A DNA stretch of 17,847 bases, taken from assembly GCA_964426135.1 (NCBI GenBank), contig CAYRPN010000119.1:1-17847 (forward strand). The letters are read 5' to 3'. The DNA is from CAYRPN01 sp964426135. Its GTDB lineage: Bacteria; Planctomycetota; Phycisphaerae; Phycisphaerales; Phycisphaeraceae. A model generated the notes under the pieces. That model did no database searches. It saw only the letters and a program-made list of their open reading frames with translations, and had not been told where the DNA came from. Position numbers and translations under genes: made by a program. Below are positions 6,233-13,217 of the stretch, in pieces. The first letter of the stretch is position 1, and each line of letters starts with the position of its first letter.

Positions 6233-6997
6233 ATGTGCGGCCGATTCGCGCTCAACTCGACGCCTCGCCGGATCGCGGCTCATTTCAAGCTCAGCAGCGA
6301 TCAGTTCGAATTGTTCCCGCGCTACAACATCGCGCCGACGCAGCCGGTGATGATCGTCCGGCAGCATGCCGTCACGAGCCAGCGCGAGCTGACGCATGTC
6401 GTCTGGGGCCTGATTCCGTCGTGGGCCAAGGACGTCGCCATCGGCAACCGCATGATCAACGCCCGCAGCGAAACCGCCATCGAAAAACCCGGCTACCGCG
6501 GCGCGATGAAATATCGCCGGTGCATCGTGCCGGCGGATGGCTTCTATGAATGGCGGCAAGGCGGCGCCTCGGCCGGCCGCGCTGCGATGCGATCGAAGCC
6601 GGCGAAGCAGCCGTTCTTCATTCATCGCACCGATGGAGATCTCCTGGGACTGGCGGGCTTGTGGGAACACTGGCAAGGCCCCGGCGGCGAGGAGATCGAG
6701 TCCTGCACCCTGCTCACCACCGAAGCCAACGAACTCATGGCCCCGCTGCACGACCGCATGCCGGTGATTCTTTCACCGGGCGATTACGCCCGCTGGATGG
6801 ACGTGAAGCAGCAGGATCCGTGGCAGGTGGCGGACCTGATGCGTCCGTGCCCGGCCGACTGGCTCGTTGCCGACCCGGTGGGCAACTATGTGAACAGCCC
6901 GCGGAATGAAGGCGAGCAATGCCTGGCGAAAGCGGTGGCGGAGGAAGTGCCGCGCGAATTGAAGCGGAAGGAGTCGCCGCGAGGATTATTTGATTGA
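6233..6997 (+). CDS. yedK: SRAP-family protein (YedK/HMCES-like abasic-site DNA-protein crosslink sensor)
   Basis: A 254-residue protein with a complete SRAP domain. The invariant Cys2 directly follows the initiator Met (MCGRF), which fixes the start at 6233. Other signature parts are NIAPTQ (32-37), WGLIPSW (58-64), NARSE (76-80), CIVPADGFYEW (97-107, E106) and LHDRMPV (172-178, H173). In YedK and HMCES, Cys2 forms a stable thiazolidine with abasic sites in single-stranded DNA, helped by the Asn, Glu and His seen here. The protein therefore shields abasic sites during replication. The length is slightly above the family average, with an insertion after FYEW and a polar C-terminus. No SOS box is evident upstream: a CCCTAAA array fills that space. 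The gene is monocistronic. Confidence 0.96.
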   Translation: MCGRFALNSTPRRIAAHFKLSSDQFELFPRYNIAPTQPVMIVRQHAVTSQRELTHVVWGLIPSWAKDVAIGNRMINARSETAIEKPGYRGAMKYRRCIVPADGFYEWRQGGASAGRAAMRSKPAKQPFFIHRTDGDLLGLAGLWEHWQGPGGEEIESCTLLTTEANELMAPLHDRMPVILSPGDYARWMDVKQQDPWQVADLMRPCPADWLVADPVGNYVNSPRNEGEQCLAKAVAEEVPRELKRKESPRGLFD

Positions 6998-7040
6998 GTG
7001 TGCGGCATGAGCCGCGCACGGCGAGCCTGGGTTCGCCTTT

Positions 7041-7119
7041 GTTTAGCGACGGGGCTTGCCCCGCTGCGATCGAACGTTTGCGGCGGTTCGTAAGAGCGGG
7101 GCAAGCCCCGTCGCTAAAC
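7041..7119. repeat. Palindromic TTTAGC-family element (79 bases, complete)
   Basis: The left arm GTTTAGCGACGGGGCTTGCC and its continuation to 7065 is perfectly repeated in inverted form at 7095-7119 (25 bases). An inner stem CGAAC/GTTCG (7071-7075 and 7086-7090) follows. Each arm is internally palindromic (CGGGGCTTGCCCCG), so the element could fold as a cruciform with side hairpins. It lies 43 bases after the SRAP gene. The rest of 6998-7250 shows no gene. Confidence 0.9.
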
Positions 7120-7250
7120 GTGCCGATCCCGCATCCGTCGTGGGCCGCTGTTTTCGCCTCCATTCCGCCGCCCCATCCGCATCAACCGCCCCCATCCGCG
7201 TCATCGGGGCGATCCGCGGTGGCTCGATGATCTGGGCGACCTCGGCGCAG

Positions 7251-7284
7251 AAAAAAGGCTCGACCTGGTCCACGAGGTCGAGCC
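7251..7284 (-). terminator. Rho-independent terminator for the porin gene
   Basis: On the minus strand a perfect 10-base stem GGCTCGACCT/AGGTCGAGCC (7257-7284) with an 8-base loop is followed by six T (7251-7256). It lies about 160 bases downstream of the porin-like gene. A second hairpin without a T-run (GCGGTTCG/CGAACCGC, 7301-7325) lies between, so the mRNA has a long 3' tail. Confidence 0.88.
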
Positions 7285-7443
7285 CGAAGCTGGCACTTGT
7301 GCGGTTCGGGTTCCTGGCGAACCGCAACATTAGATAGAAGTGCCGAGTGCCAGAGTTTTACAAGCGTTGATGAGCGTTCCGTTCCACTGATGCAAGATTC
7401 GGACCAGACCGAAGCGTTCACGAAACGCTCATGATCGTCGGGA

Positions 7444-8397
7444 TCAGTAGGTGAAGCTGAGGCCGACCTTGCCGATGAACTCGACATCATCGTTGCCGCC
7501 GACGCCGTTGAGCGTATCGGTGGTATCGCCGAGGAAGAGCACGCTTCCGCCGACGACCAGCGACCAGGCGCCGAACTTGGGCGGCACGAAGGTCAGAGGC
7601 ATGGTGAAGTTCACGCCCAGCGACAGGTAGCCGTAGAATTCATCATCGAGACCGGCGGCCTGGACGGCTTCGTAGTAGTCATCGAGGCTGAAGCCGGCGG
7701 TGATGGGGAAGTTCACGTTGATCGGGGTGGTCTTGCTTTCGAGCAGGGCGAAACCGGGGTTCAAACCGACTTCGAGGTAGATGCCGCTGCTGGTGCCCAG
7801 CACGCCGAAGGCGCTGTTGCCGGCGTCGGCGTCGTCATCGGTTTCGAAGGCAACCATGACGTAGGGCATGGCGCTCATCAGTTCGGGGCCGGTGTACTGG
7901 AGCTTGAACGCGATTTCCTGCACGGTGTTGAAAGCGTCGTTGGGGCTGGTGTACGCGGTGTACAGCACGGTGGCGGCGAACTTGTCGAAGGCGTATGCCA
8001 TGCTGACGATGAAGTCGGACTCGTACCACGACTGCATGTCGCTGCCGTTGGCCTGGGGCGAACCGGGGGCCGCGTCATCGCCGGTGGGGCCGCCGTGGAA
8101 GCTGTTCCAGGTGCCGAAGGAGAGGGTGATGGGATCGCAGACCTTGATGTTCAAGGTGGCGTAGGGCTGGATGACGTAGCCCTGGTTTTCCTGGCCGATG
8201 CCGCGGAAGTAGTAGGCATTGGTGAAGTCCACGCCGGCGCTGATGCTCAGCGCGCCGCTGTTCACGGGAGCCGGTGCGGTTTCCGCCGGAGCGGGGGCGG
8301 CTGCCGGAGCTTGGGCCATCGCGCCCGTGGTCATTCCAAAGAAGGCCGCTGCGGAAAGAGCGACAACGCTGCACGATTGGATCAACCGTCCCGTCAT
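7444..8397 (-). CDS. Outer-membrane beta-barrel protein, putative porin (TorF/Gcw_chp-like)
   Basis: A 317-residue exported protein. Residues 1-28 are a signal peptide (hydrophobic VVALSAAAFFGMTTGAMA, cleavage after AMA), then an Ala/Pro-rich linker (29-45). The body alternates short amphipathic strands and acidic loops: SISAGVDFTNAYYFRG near 51-66 resembles the opening strand of TorF-type putative porins, and the chain ends in GLSFTY with a terminal aromatic residue typical of outer-membrane barrels. Acidic loops (FETDDDADAG, GDTTDTLNGVGGNDD) look surface-exposed. The ATG at 8397 is chosen for the signal peptide and the strong AGGAG at 8405-8409, seven bases upstream. The gene is single, with its own terminator. 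The transported substrate is unknown, and the family match is by pattern only. Confidence 0.82.
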   Translation of the reverse strand: MTGRLIQSCSVVALSAAAFFGMTTGAMAQAPAAAPAPAETAPAPVNSGALSISAGVDFTNAYYFRGIGQENQGYVIQPYATLNIKVCDPITLSFGTWNSFHGGPTGDDAAPGSPQANGSDMQSWYESDFIVSMAYAFDKFAATVLYTAYTSPNDAFNTVQEIAFKLQYTGPELMSAMPYVMVAFETDDDADAGNSAFGVLGTSSGIYLEVGLNPGFALLESKTTPINVNFPITAGFSLDDYYEAVQAAGLDDEFYGYLSLGVNFTMPLTFVPPKFGAWSLVVGGSVLFLGDTTDTLNGVGGNDDVEFIGKVGLSFTY

Positions 8398-8887
8398 GTA
8401 AGGTCTCCTGAAACAGGGGAATCGAACGAACTGGATCTGGGGTTGGAACCCTGGCGCCACCTACGCGGTGACATCGCACCAATTGCAACAGTTGTGCCAG
8501 ACGGCCGGCAGATGGGTGAACGCCGCTAGATTGCGTGAAAAGCCCCGTTTTCAGGCCCGAAATCGAGGCCGTTCCCACGATGACGCCTGAAAGATGCGCG
8601 TTCCTGTCTGAATACGGATTTGAAATGCCTAGGAATTGAGCATGCCCGACCGGCGGAATAATACGGATTCCATCTGATGCTCGCGCAGATGCCACTGGCA
8701 GGCTTGGCTGCCAGTGGACCTGCGAAAAGCAAGGCGGGGGCGTCGGTGGACGCGAGAAGCGCACTGGCAGCCGAGCCTGCCAGTGGCATCAACTTCGGCG
8801 CGAGTATCAGATAGAAACCGTATAACCACCTACGCACCAAGAGAGTTCGCACGCCTTTGATATCGCCGGAAAAAGCCGCGGAACCCG
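8398..8887. other. Intergenic region between regA and the porin gene
   Basis: No credible gene: the 121-codon minus-strand frame here is produced by a repeat. The left part (8398-8530) should hold the porin promoter, but I cannot identify convincing boxes. The words AATACGGATT at 8611-8620 and ATACGGATT at 8661-8669 recur. The inverted-repeat element 8661-8823 fills the right half. No T-tailed terminator is seen after regA. Confidence 0.5.
8661..8823. repeat. MITE-like element with long imperfect inverted ends
   Basis: The left arm (about 8661-8717) begins ATACGGATTCCATCTGATGC and contains CACTGGCAGG...CTGCCAGTG. The right arm (about 8762-8823) is its inverted copy with small indels, ending in the complement of ATACGG. 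Within each arm CACTGGCAG/CTGCCAGTG forms a further hairpin. No coding capacity is seen, and the length of 163 bases suits a non-autonomous element. Confidence 0.8.
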
Positions 8888-9454
8888 TCACACGCCCTCG
8901 CCGCCCTCCATCGGAGCATACTTGGAAAGCTTGCGCTGCAGCGATCGGCGATGAATGCCCAGCACGCGCGCAGCCTGCGAAACATTGCCGTCGCAGTCAG
9001 CAAGGATCCGCTGGATGTGTTCCCACTCCACCTGCGCCAGCGACGGCGCCGACCGCGGCGCCGGCGTCCGCTTGTTGCCCTCGGCCGCATCGAACGCCGC
9101 CAGAATCTGATCCGTGTCCGCGGGCTTGGTCATGTAGTCGTGAGCGCCCAGCCTGATCGCTTCCTTTGCCGTGGCGATGCTGCCATAACCGGTGAGCACG
9201 ATGACCAGCATGTGATCATCCATCGCCCGCAGCCGGCGCACCGTCTCCAGGCCCGACTCGCCGGGCATGCGCAGATCGACCACCGCCCGCACCGGTTTCA
9301 CCTCGCCCGCCAGGCGCAGCGCCTCGTTGCAGTCCTTGGCGCCGAACGCCCGCAGGCCGCGGTCCTCCAGCGCCTTGACGAGCCGGCTGCGGAAGACCTG
9401 GTCATCATCGACGACCAGAATCGGATGCGACGGTTTGGGTTTGGCGCGGTCCAT
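8888..9454 (-). CDS. regA: Response regulator of the RegA/PrrA/ActR type
   Basis: A 188-residue protein. The receiver domain (10-122) has the acidic pocket D16-D18, phospho-acceptor D60 (VVDLRMPGESG), T88 (LTGYG) and K110 (MTKPAD). After a Pro-rich linker, residues 143-179 form a Fis-type helix-turn-helix with NVSQAARVLGIHRRSLQRKL, nearly the hallmark sequence of RegA-type regulators. RegA proteins control energy and redox genes after phosphorylation by RegB, whose homologue lies upstream. The ATG at 9454 fits the family N-terminus. An upstream TTG (9502) would add 16 residues encoded by a four-base repeat and is less likely. No Shine-Dalgarno is clear. The 231-base space to regB contains a palindromic element and a heptamer array. 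Confidence 0.93.
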   Translation of the reverse strand: MDRAKPKPSHPILVVDDDQVFRSRLVKALEDRGLRAFGAKDCNEALRLAGEVKPVRAVVDLRMPGESGLETVRRLRAMDDHMLVIVLTGYGSIATAKEAIRLGAHDYMTKPADTDQILAAFDAAEGNKRTPAPRSAPSLAQVEWEHIQRILADCDGNVSQAARVLGIHRRSLQRKLSKYAPMEGGEGV

Positions 9455-9506
9455 GGTCAGGCTGGGTGGCGGAGTGAGTGAATGATTGATTGGGTGAGTC
9501 AATCTT

Positions 9507-9612
9507 CGTTTAGCCGCGGAGCAGGAGGGCCGCCGACGCTCCGCGCGGATGAGCGCAAGGCGTGCGGTGGTGTACGCGGGCCGGCGCCGAGCCTCTGGCC
9601 CGCGGCTAAACG
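9507..9612. repeat. Palindromic TTTAGC-family element inside the regB-regA interval
   Basis: Starts CGTTTAGCCGCGG and ends with the inverted CCGCGGCTAAACG. The outer 13 bases are perfect and the arms continue imperfectly. The right arm is the same type as 3029-3076 and 3599-3646 (GCCGAGCCTCTGGCCCGC). It carries no gene and separates the kinase gene from the regulator gene. A four-base degenerate repeat (GAGT/GATT) lies at about 9472-9503. Confidence 0.85.
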
Positions 9613-9645
9613 ACGAACTCGCAACGGACCTCGAATCGGGTCGCT

Positions 9646-9694
9646 CACGGCTAACGGCTCACGGCTAACGGCTAACGGCTAACAGCTAACGGCT
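9646..9694. repeat. Heptamer array AACGGCT, seven units, overlapping the regB stop
   Basis: Seven units in phase (AACGGCT, with two CACGGCT and one AACAGCT). In regB sense the unit is AGCCGTT, so the last codons AGC CGT TAG of regB are the first repeat unit: the array supplies the stop codon. Confidence 0.92.
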
Positions 9695-11152
9695 CTCCGC
9701 CTCCACCGGAAACTGTAAGACACAACGCGTGCCCCGTCCAACGGCTGACTCGATCGTCAGGCTCCCGCGCAGATGCTCCGCCATCAGCCGCGCCAGAAAT
9801 AACCCCAGCCCCATGCCGCGGTGCTGCCCCTTGCTGCTGACGAACGGCTCACCCAGCCGCCGCAACTGCTCCGCCGTCATGCCGCAGCCCTGATCCTCCA
9901 CCGTGAATGCGTACGACGGCTGTGCCGCTTCCCCGCTCGGTTGAACGCCCGCCCCGCCGATGGTTCTCGACTCCCCCGCCTCCACAGGAACCCGCAAGGC
10001 CATGTCGGCCGCGATCCGCAGCGTCACCCCGCTGCCCGTTTCCTCCGACGCATCGAATCCGTTCTGAATCAGAATGCTCAGCGTCTGCACCAGCGTGTTG
10101 CGGCGAATCGAAAGCTGCTGCAGCGATGGTTCCGCCACGACATCGAAACGCTCGTCCTGTCCCGGCTTCAACTCGCGGTACAGCTCATCGATCAGGTCGT
10201 CGATCGCCACCGCCGCCGCCGGTTCGTCGGAACCCTGCAAATTGTCGATGTTCATGCGATCGAGAATTCGCCGGCAGCGGTTCACCTCCTCGCGGATCAA
10301 ACGCACATCATCGATCGTCTGCGCGGGCAGTTGCAGCTTCTCCGCCTGCCGCACCAGCTCGTGGGTGATCAGCGCGATGGTGCCCAGCGGCGTGCCCAGT
10401 TCGTGCGCCGCGCCGGCGGCCAGCGTGGTCAGCGAGGCGAGGCGCTCGCTCTGCTGGATGCGCGATTCCATCTGCGCCACCTGTTCCTCGCGCTGCCTCA
10501 GCGCCAGCCGCAACCGGCCGAGAAAGTACGCGATCAGTCCCGCCGCGATCGCCAGCGCCATCCAGTTGCCCGCCGCGAAAACCCAGGCCGGCGTGTCGTG
10601 ATCCGTCAGCGGCACGTGCCACCCGAACAGCATCGCGAACGAAGCCAGCGAAACGCCGAAGATCGTCCACGTCCACGCCGCCGGCAAAACCACCACCGCC
10701 ATCGCCACGTGAATCACATACAGCACGCAGAACGGATTCTCCGGCCCACCCGTCAGCGCCAGCATCAGCGTCAGCACGATCACGTCCAGCAGAATCAGCC
10801 CCGCCGCCAGCCCGCGCGGCACCGCCTCGGCGTGATGCACATAAACGAAAATCCCCAGGTTCGTCACCGCCGTCAGCGCCATGATCATCACCAGCCCGGC
10901 GACCGGCACATCCAGCCGCAGCGCCAGCCACGCCGTGAGGATCGCCACGCTCTGTCCCGCCAGCGCGAACCAGCGCAGCCGCTGGAGCCAGGTCAGCACG
11001 ATCAACGGATCAGGACGATCGCTCAGCGTCAGACTGCCCCGGCGCACCGGCTCCGCATCGACGCTGGACGCCGTCAGCACGCGCGCGATGGAAGTTCCGT
11101 CGGCGGAAGACGCCGCGCTGTCGCCGGGCGGGTTGACCGAACTCAAAGGCAT
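9686..11152 (-). CDS. regB: RegB/PrrB-type membrane sensor histidine kinase
   Basis: A 488-residue protein. After a polar N-terminal stretch of about 50 residues come roughly six membrane segments (55-215) with GGPENPF (135-141), the motif conserved in RegB sensors and linked to quinone sensing. The kinase part has H250 (AAGAAHELGTPLG), C293 in VNRCRRIL, close to where the redox-active Cys of RegB lies after the H-box, the N-box N364, the G1 box EDQGCGM (419-425) and the G2 box GMGLGLF (446-452). RegB reports the redox state of the quinone pool and phosphorylates RegA. A loop rich in Gly/Ser/Ala between the N and G1 boxes (about 388-412) is longer than usual. TAGAAT lies six bases before the ATG, so a leaderless mRNA is possible. 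The stop codon lies inside a heptamer array. Confidence 0.93.
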   Translation of the reverse strand: MPLSSVNPPGDSAASSADGTSIARVLTASSVDAEPVRRGSLTLSDRPDPLIVLTWLQRLRWFALAGQSVAILTAWLALRLDVPVAGLVMIMALTAVTNLGIFVYVHHAEAVPRGLAAGLILLDVIVLTLMLALTGGPENPFCVLYVIHVAMAVVVLPAAWTWTIFGVSLASFAMLFGWHVPLTDHDTPAWVFAAGNWMALAIAAGLIAYFLGRLRLALRQREEQVAQMESRIQQSERLASLTTLAAGAAHELGTPLGTIALITHELVRQAEKLQLPAQTIDDVRLIREEVNRCRRILDRMNIDNLQGSDEPAAAVAIDDLIDELYRELKPGQDERFDVVAEPSLQQLSIRRNTLVQTLSILIQNGFDASEETGSGVTLRIAADMALRVPVEAGESRTIGGAGVQPSGEAAQPSYAFTVEDQGCGMTAEQLRRLGEPFVSSKGQHRGMGLGLFLARLMAEHLRGSLTIESAVGRGTRCVLQFPVEAESR

Positions 11153-11206
11153 GCGCGCATTCTACGCTCCGGTCGCAAGCGCCCAGTCTCCCAGTCCGCG
11201 GATTTG

Positions 11207-11248
11207 GGCGTGCAGGTGGTGGCTCTGAAGAGCCACCACCTGCACGCC
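11207..11248. repeat. Perfect 19-base inverted repeat upstream of regB
   Basis: GGCGTGCAGGTGGTGGCTC and its exact complement are separated by four bases (TGAA). A partial further copy, ACCTGCACGCCCC, follows at 11249-11261. It lies in the divergent space between regB and the PQQ-like gene. It lacks a T-run, so it is more likely a dispersed palindromic repeat than a terminator. Confidence 0.88.
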
Positions 11249-11269
11249 ACCTGCACGCCCCAATCGACA

Positions 11270-11383
11270 CGCGCATCCCCCACTTCCATCCGCGCATCCC
11301 CCACTTCCTTCCGCGCATCCCCCACTTCCATCCGCGCATCCTCCACTTCCTTCCGCGCATCCCCCACTTCCTTCCGCGCATCC
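11270..11383. repeat. Tandem array of a 21-base unit (five copies and a partial)
   Basis: CGCGCATCCCCCACTTCCATC-type units (21 bases, three heptamers) repeat five times with small changes, then break off at 11383. All reading frames through it are open on the complement, giving 7-residue peptide periods. It sits 57 bases before the PQQ-like gene, in its upstream region. Confidence 0.9.
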
Positions 11384-11439
11384 GTAACATCCTCATCCCG
11401 CTCAGCAATCACCCATGTCCCCTCCCACCGAGTTTCTCC

Positions 11440-12702
11440 ATGACTATTCGCCATCTCAACGCGCTATTCCTGATTCTGCTCCTGGCTGACCCGCTCGCCG
11501 CCGACAACTGGCCCCAGTGGCGCGGGCTGCGCAACGACGGCGTCAGCGCCGAGACCAACATCCCCTCCAAATGGAGCGACAAGGAAAACATCGCGTGGAA
11601 GCTCGACATGCCCGGCATGAGCGGCGCCACGCCCTGCGTCTGGAACGATCGCATCTTCGTCACCAGTGCCAATGACGCCGGCGAACTCATGCTCATCTGC
11701 GTCTCCACCGAAGGCAAAGAACTCTGGCGGAAAACCCTGGGCAAAGGCGACAAGGGCGCCCGCGGCGGCGAAGGCAACAGCGCCTCGCCCTCCCCCACCA
11801 CCGACGGCAAGCACGTCTACGCCTGCTTCGGCACCGGCGATCTCGCCTGCCTCGATTTCGACGGCAAAATCATCTGGCAGGTCGATCTCCAGAAAGAGTA
11901 CGGCAAGTTCAAGTACGGCTTCGGCTTTCACACCACGCCCGTGCTTCACGGCGACCGCATCTATCTGCAACTGATTCATTCCAAGCCCGCCCACGTCATC
12001 GCCCTCGACAAAGCCACCGGCAAACTCGCATGGAAGGTCGAACGCGACAGCGACGGCCACAGCGAGTGCTACCACTCCTACGCTTCGCCCCTGATCTGGC
12101 AGAACGGCAAGGACGCCTACCTCGTCGCGCACGGCAACGATTACGCCACCGCGCACCAGCTTGCCGATGGCAAGGAAATCTGGCGCTGCGCCGATCTGAA
12201 TCCCAAGAGCAACTACAACGCCACGCTGCGATTCGTCGCTTCGCCGCTCGCCACGCCGGACCTCATCATTATTCCCACCGCCAAGAACGGCCCCGTCGTC
12301 GGCGTCAAGCCCGATGCCAAGGGCCTGATCAACGCGGGCGGTGACGGCGAAGTCTGGCGCCGCGGCAACAACACGCCGGACGTGCCCTCGCCGCTGCTGC
12401 ACGAAGGGCTGGTGTATCTCTGCCGCGAGTCGGGCGTGCTGATCTGCATGGACGCGAAGACCGGCAAGGAACACTACCAGCAGCGCATCCACAACCAGCG
12501 CCACCGCGCGTCGCCGGTGTATGCGGACGGCAAAATCTACTGCGCAGCCCGCGACGGCGTGGTGACGGTGGTCAAGGCCGGCGAACAATTCGAGTTGATC
12601 GCCACCAACAAGCTCGGCGACGACCTGGCCGCCTCACCCGCCATCAGCGGCGGCCGAATTTACCTGCGCGGGTTCGGGGCGCTTTGGGCGGTGGGGAAGT
12701 GA
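11440..12702 (+). CDS. Secreted PQQ-binding-like beta-propeller protein
   Basis: A 420-residue protein. Residues 1-21 are a short signal peptide (LNALFLILLLADPLAA), followed directly by NWPQWRGLRNDGVS (23-36), the opening typical of planctomycete PQQ-like beta-propeller proteins. Repeated blade motifs appear: G-KELWR (92-97), GKIIWQVDL (142-150), TGKLAWKVE, DGKEIWRC and TGKEHYQQR. These are the W-motifs of eight-bladed propellers related to quinoprotein dehydrogenases and BamB. Catalytic quinoprotein residues cannot be identified, so a binding or scaffold role in the periplasm or on the surface is as likely as enzymatic activity. The ATG at 11440 gives the signal peptide, and no Shine-Dalgarno is clear. 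The gene is free-standing. Confidence 0.93.
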   Translation: MTIRHLNALFLILLLADPLAADNWPQWRGLRNDGVSAETNIPSKWSDKENIAWKLDMPGMSGATPCVWNDRIFVTSANDAGELMLICVSTEGKELWRKTLGKGDKGARGGEGNSASPSPTTDGKHVYACFGTGDLACLDFDGKIIWQVDLQKEYGKFKYGFGFHTTPVLHGDRIYLQLIHSKPAHVIALDKATGKLAWKVERDSDGHSECYHSYASPLIWQNGKDAYLVAHGNDYATAHQLADGKEIWRCADLNPKSNYNATLRFVASPLATPDLIIIPTAKNGPVVGVKPDAKGLINAGGDGEVWRRGNNTPDVPSPLLHEGLVYLCRESGVLICMDAKTGKEHYQQRIHNQRHRASPVYADGKIYCAARDGVVTVVKAGEQFELIATNKLGDDLAASPAISGGRIYLRGFGALWAVGK

Positions 12703-12740
12703 AATCCGGCTCATCCGGCTCATGCGTACTCGGCTTGACT

Positions 12741-12860
12741 GTTCCCGCGCCGCTCCGCTGGCTCCCGCGCCGCTCCGCTGGCTCCCGCGCCGCTCCGCTG
12801 GCTCCCGCGCCGCTCCGCTGGCTCCCGCGCCGCTCGGCTGGTTCCCGCGACGCTCGGCTG
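12741..12860. repeat. Tandem array of a 20-base unit (six copies)
   Basis: GCTCCCGCGCCGCTCCGCTG is repeated six times from 12741 to 12860 with small changes in the first and last units, and a broken seventh begins at 12861. It lies 38 bases after the PQQ-like gene. Long open frames through it encode a 20-residue periodic peptide and are artefacts of the repeat. Confidence 0.92.
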
Positions 12861-12866
12861 GTTCCC

Positions 12867-13123
12867 GCCCCGGAGGGGCGCAAGCGTGTAGCCACGGGTG
12901 GAGCGACGCCGCTGGGGGCGTCGCGCAACCCGTGGACGACGGACGCGCATCTTCCATCGCCCCGGCAGGGGCGACAGCGGCGTGAGGATTGCGATGACCG
13001 CGAGCCTCTTCCGCCCCTGCCGGGGCGGGCGGAAATAATCGACGCTCACCACGGGTTCCGCTTCGCCGCCGGCCGGCGGCTTCGCTCCACCCGTGGCTAC
13101 ACGCTGTCGCCCCTTCCGGGGCG
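12867..13123. repeat. Large nested palindromic element (about 257 bases)
   Basis: The two halves mirror each other. CGCCCCGGAGGGGCG (12867-12881) faces CGCCCCTTCCGGGGCG (13108-13123). GTGTAGCCACGGGTGGAGCG (12886-12905) faces its complement at about 13084-13103. AACCCGTGG (12927-12935) faces CCACGGGTT (13049-13057). CCCCGGCAGGGG faces CCCCTGCCGGGG in the centre. It has no coding capacity. It separates the PQQ-like gene from the VOC gene. Confidence 0.82.
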
Positions 13124-13217
13124 TCAGAGCCGGCAACTTGACGTGGAGTACGCAATCGCCGGATGAAATGTGAATACTGGCGAGCAGGCAAATCGCATTC
13201 GCACGAAAGGCCACATC

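Noticed and set aside
8526..8891. A 121-codon minus-strand frame upstream of the porin gene
   Set aside because: It spans the inverted-repeat element, lacks domain-like sequence, and overlaps the end of regA.
9821..11443. A 540-codon open frame on the plus strand
   Set aside because: It is antisense to the well-supported regB kinase and is rich in Arg, Gln and His, typical of a high-GC shadow frame.
11143..11454. A heptad-repeat peptide (VGDARKE) as a coiled-coil gene
   Set aside because: It is produced by a 21-base DNA repeat that is open in several frames, and no ribosome-binding site or conserved ends are seen.
11464..12588. A 374-codon open frame on the minus strand
   Set aside because: It is antisense to the PQQ-like protein, with a Val/Ala/Gly/Asp-rich composition and no domain.
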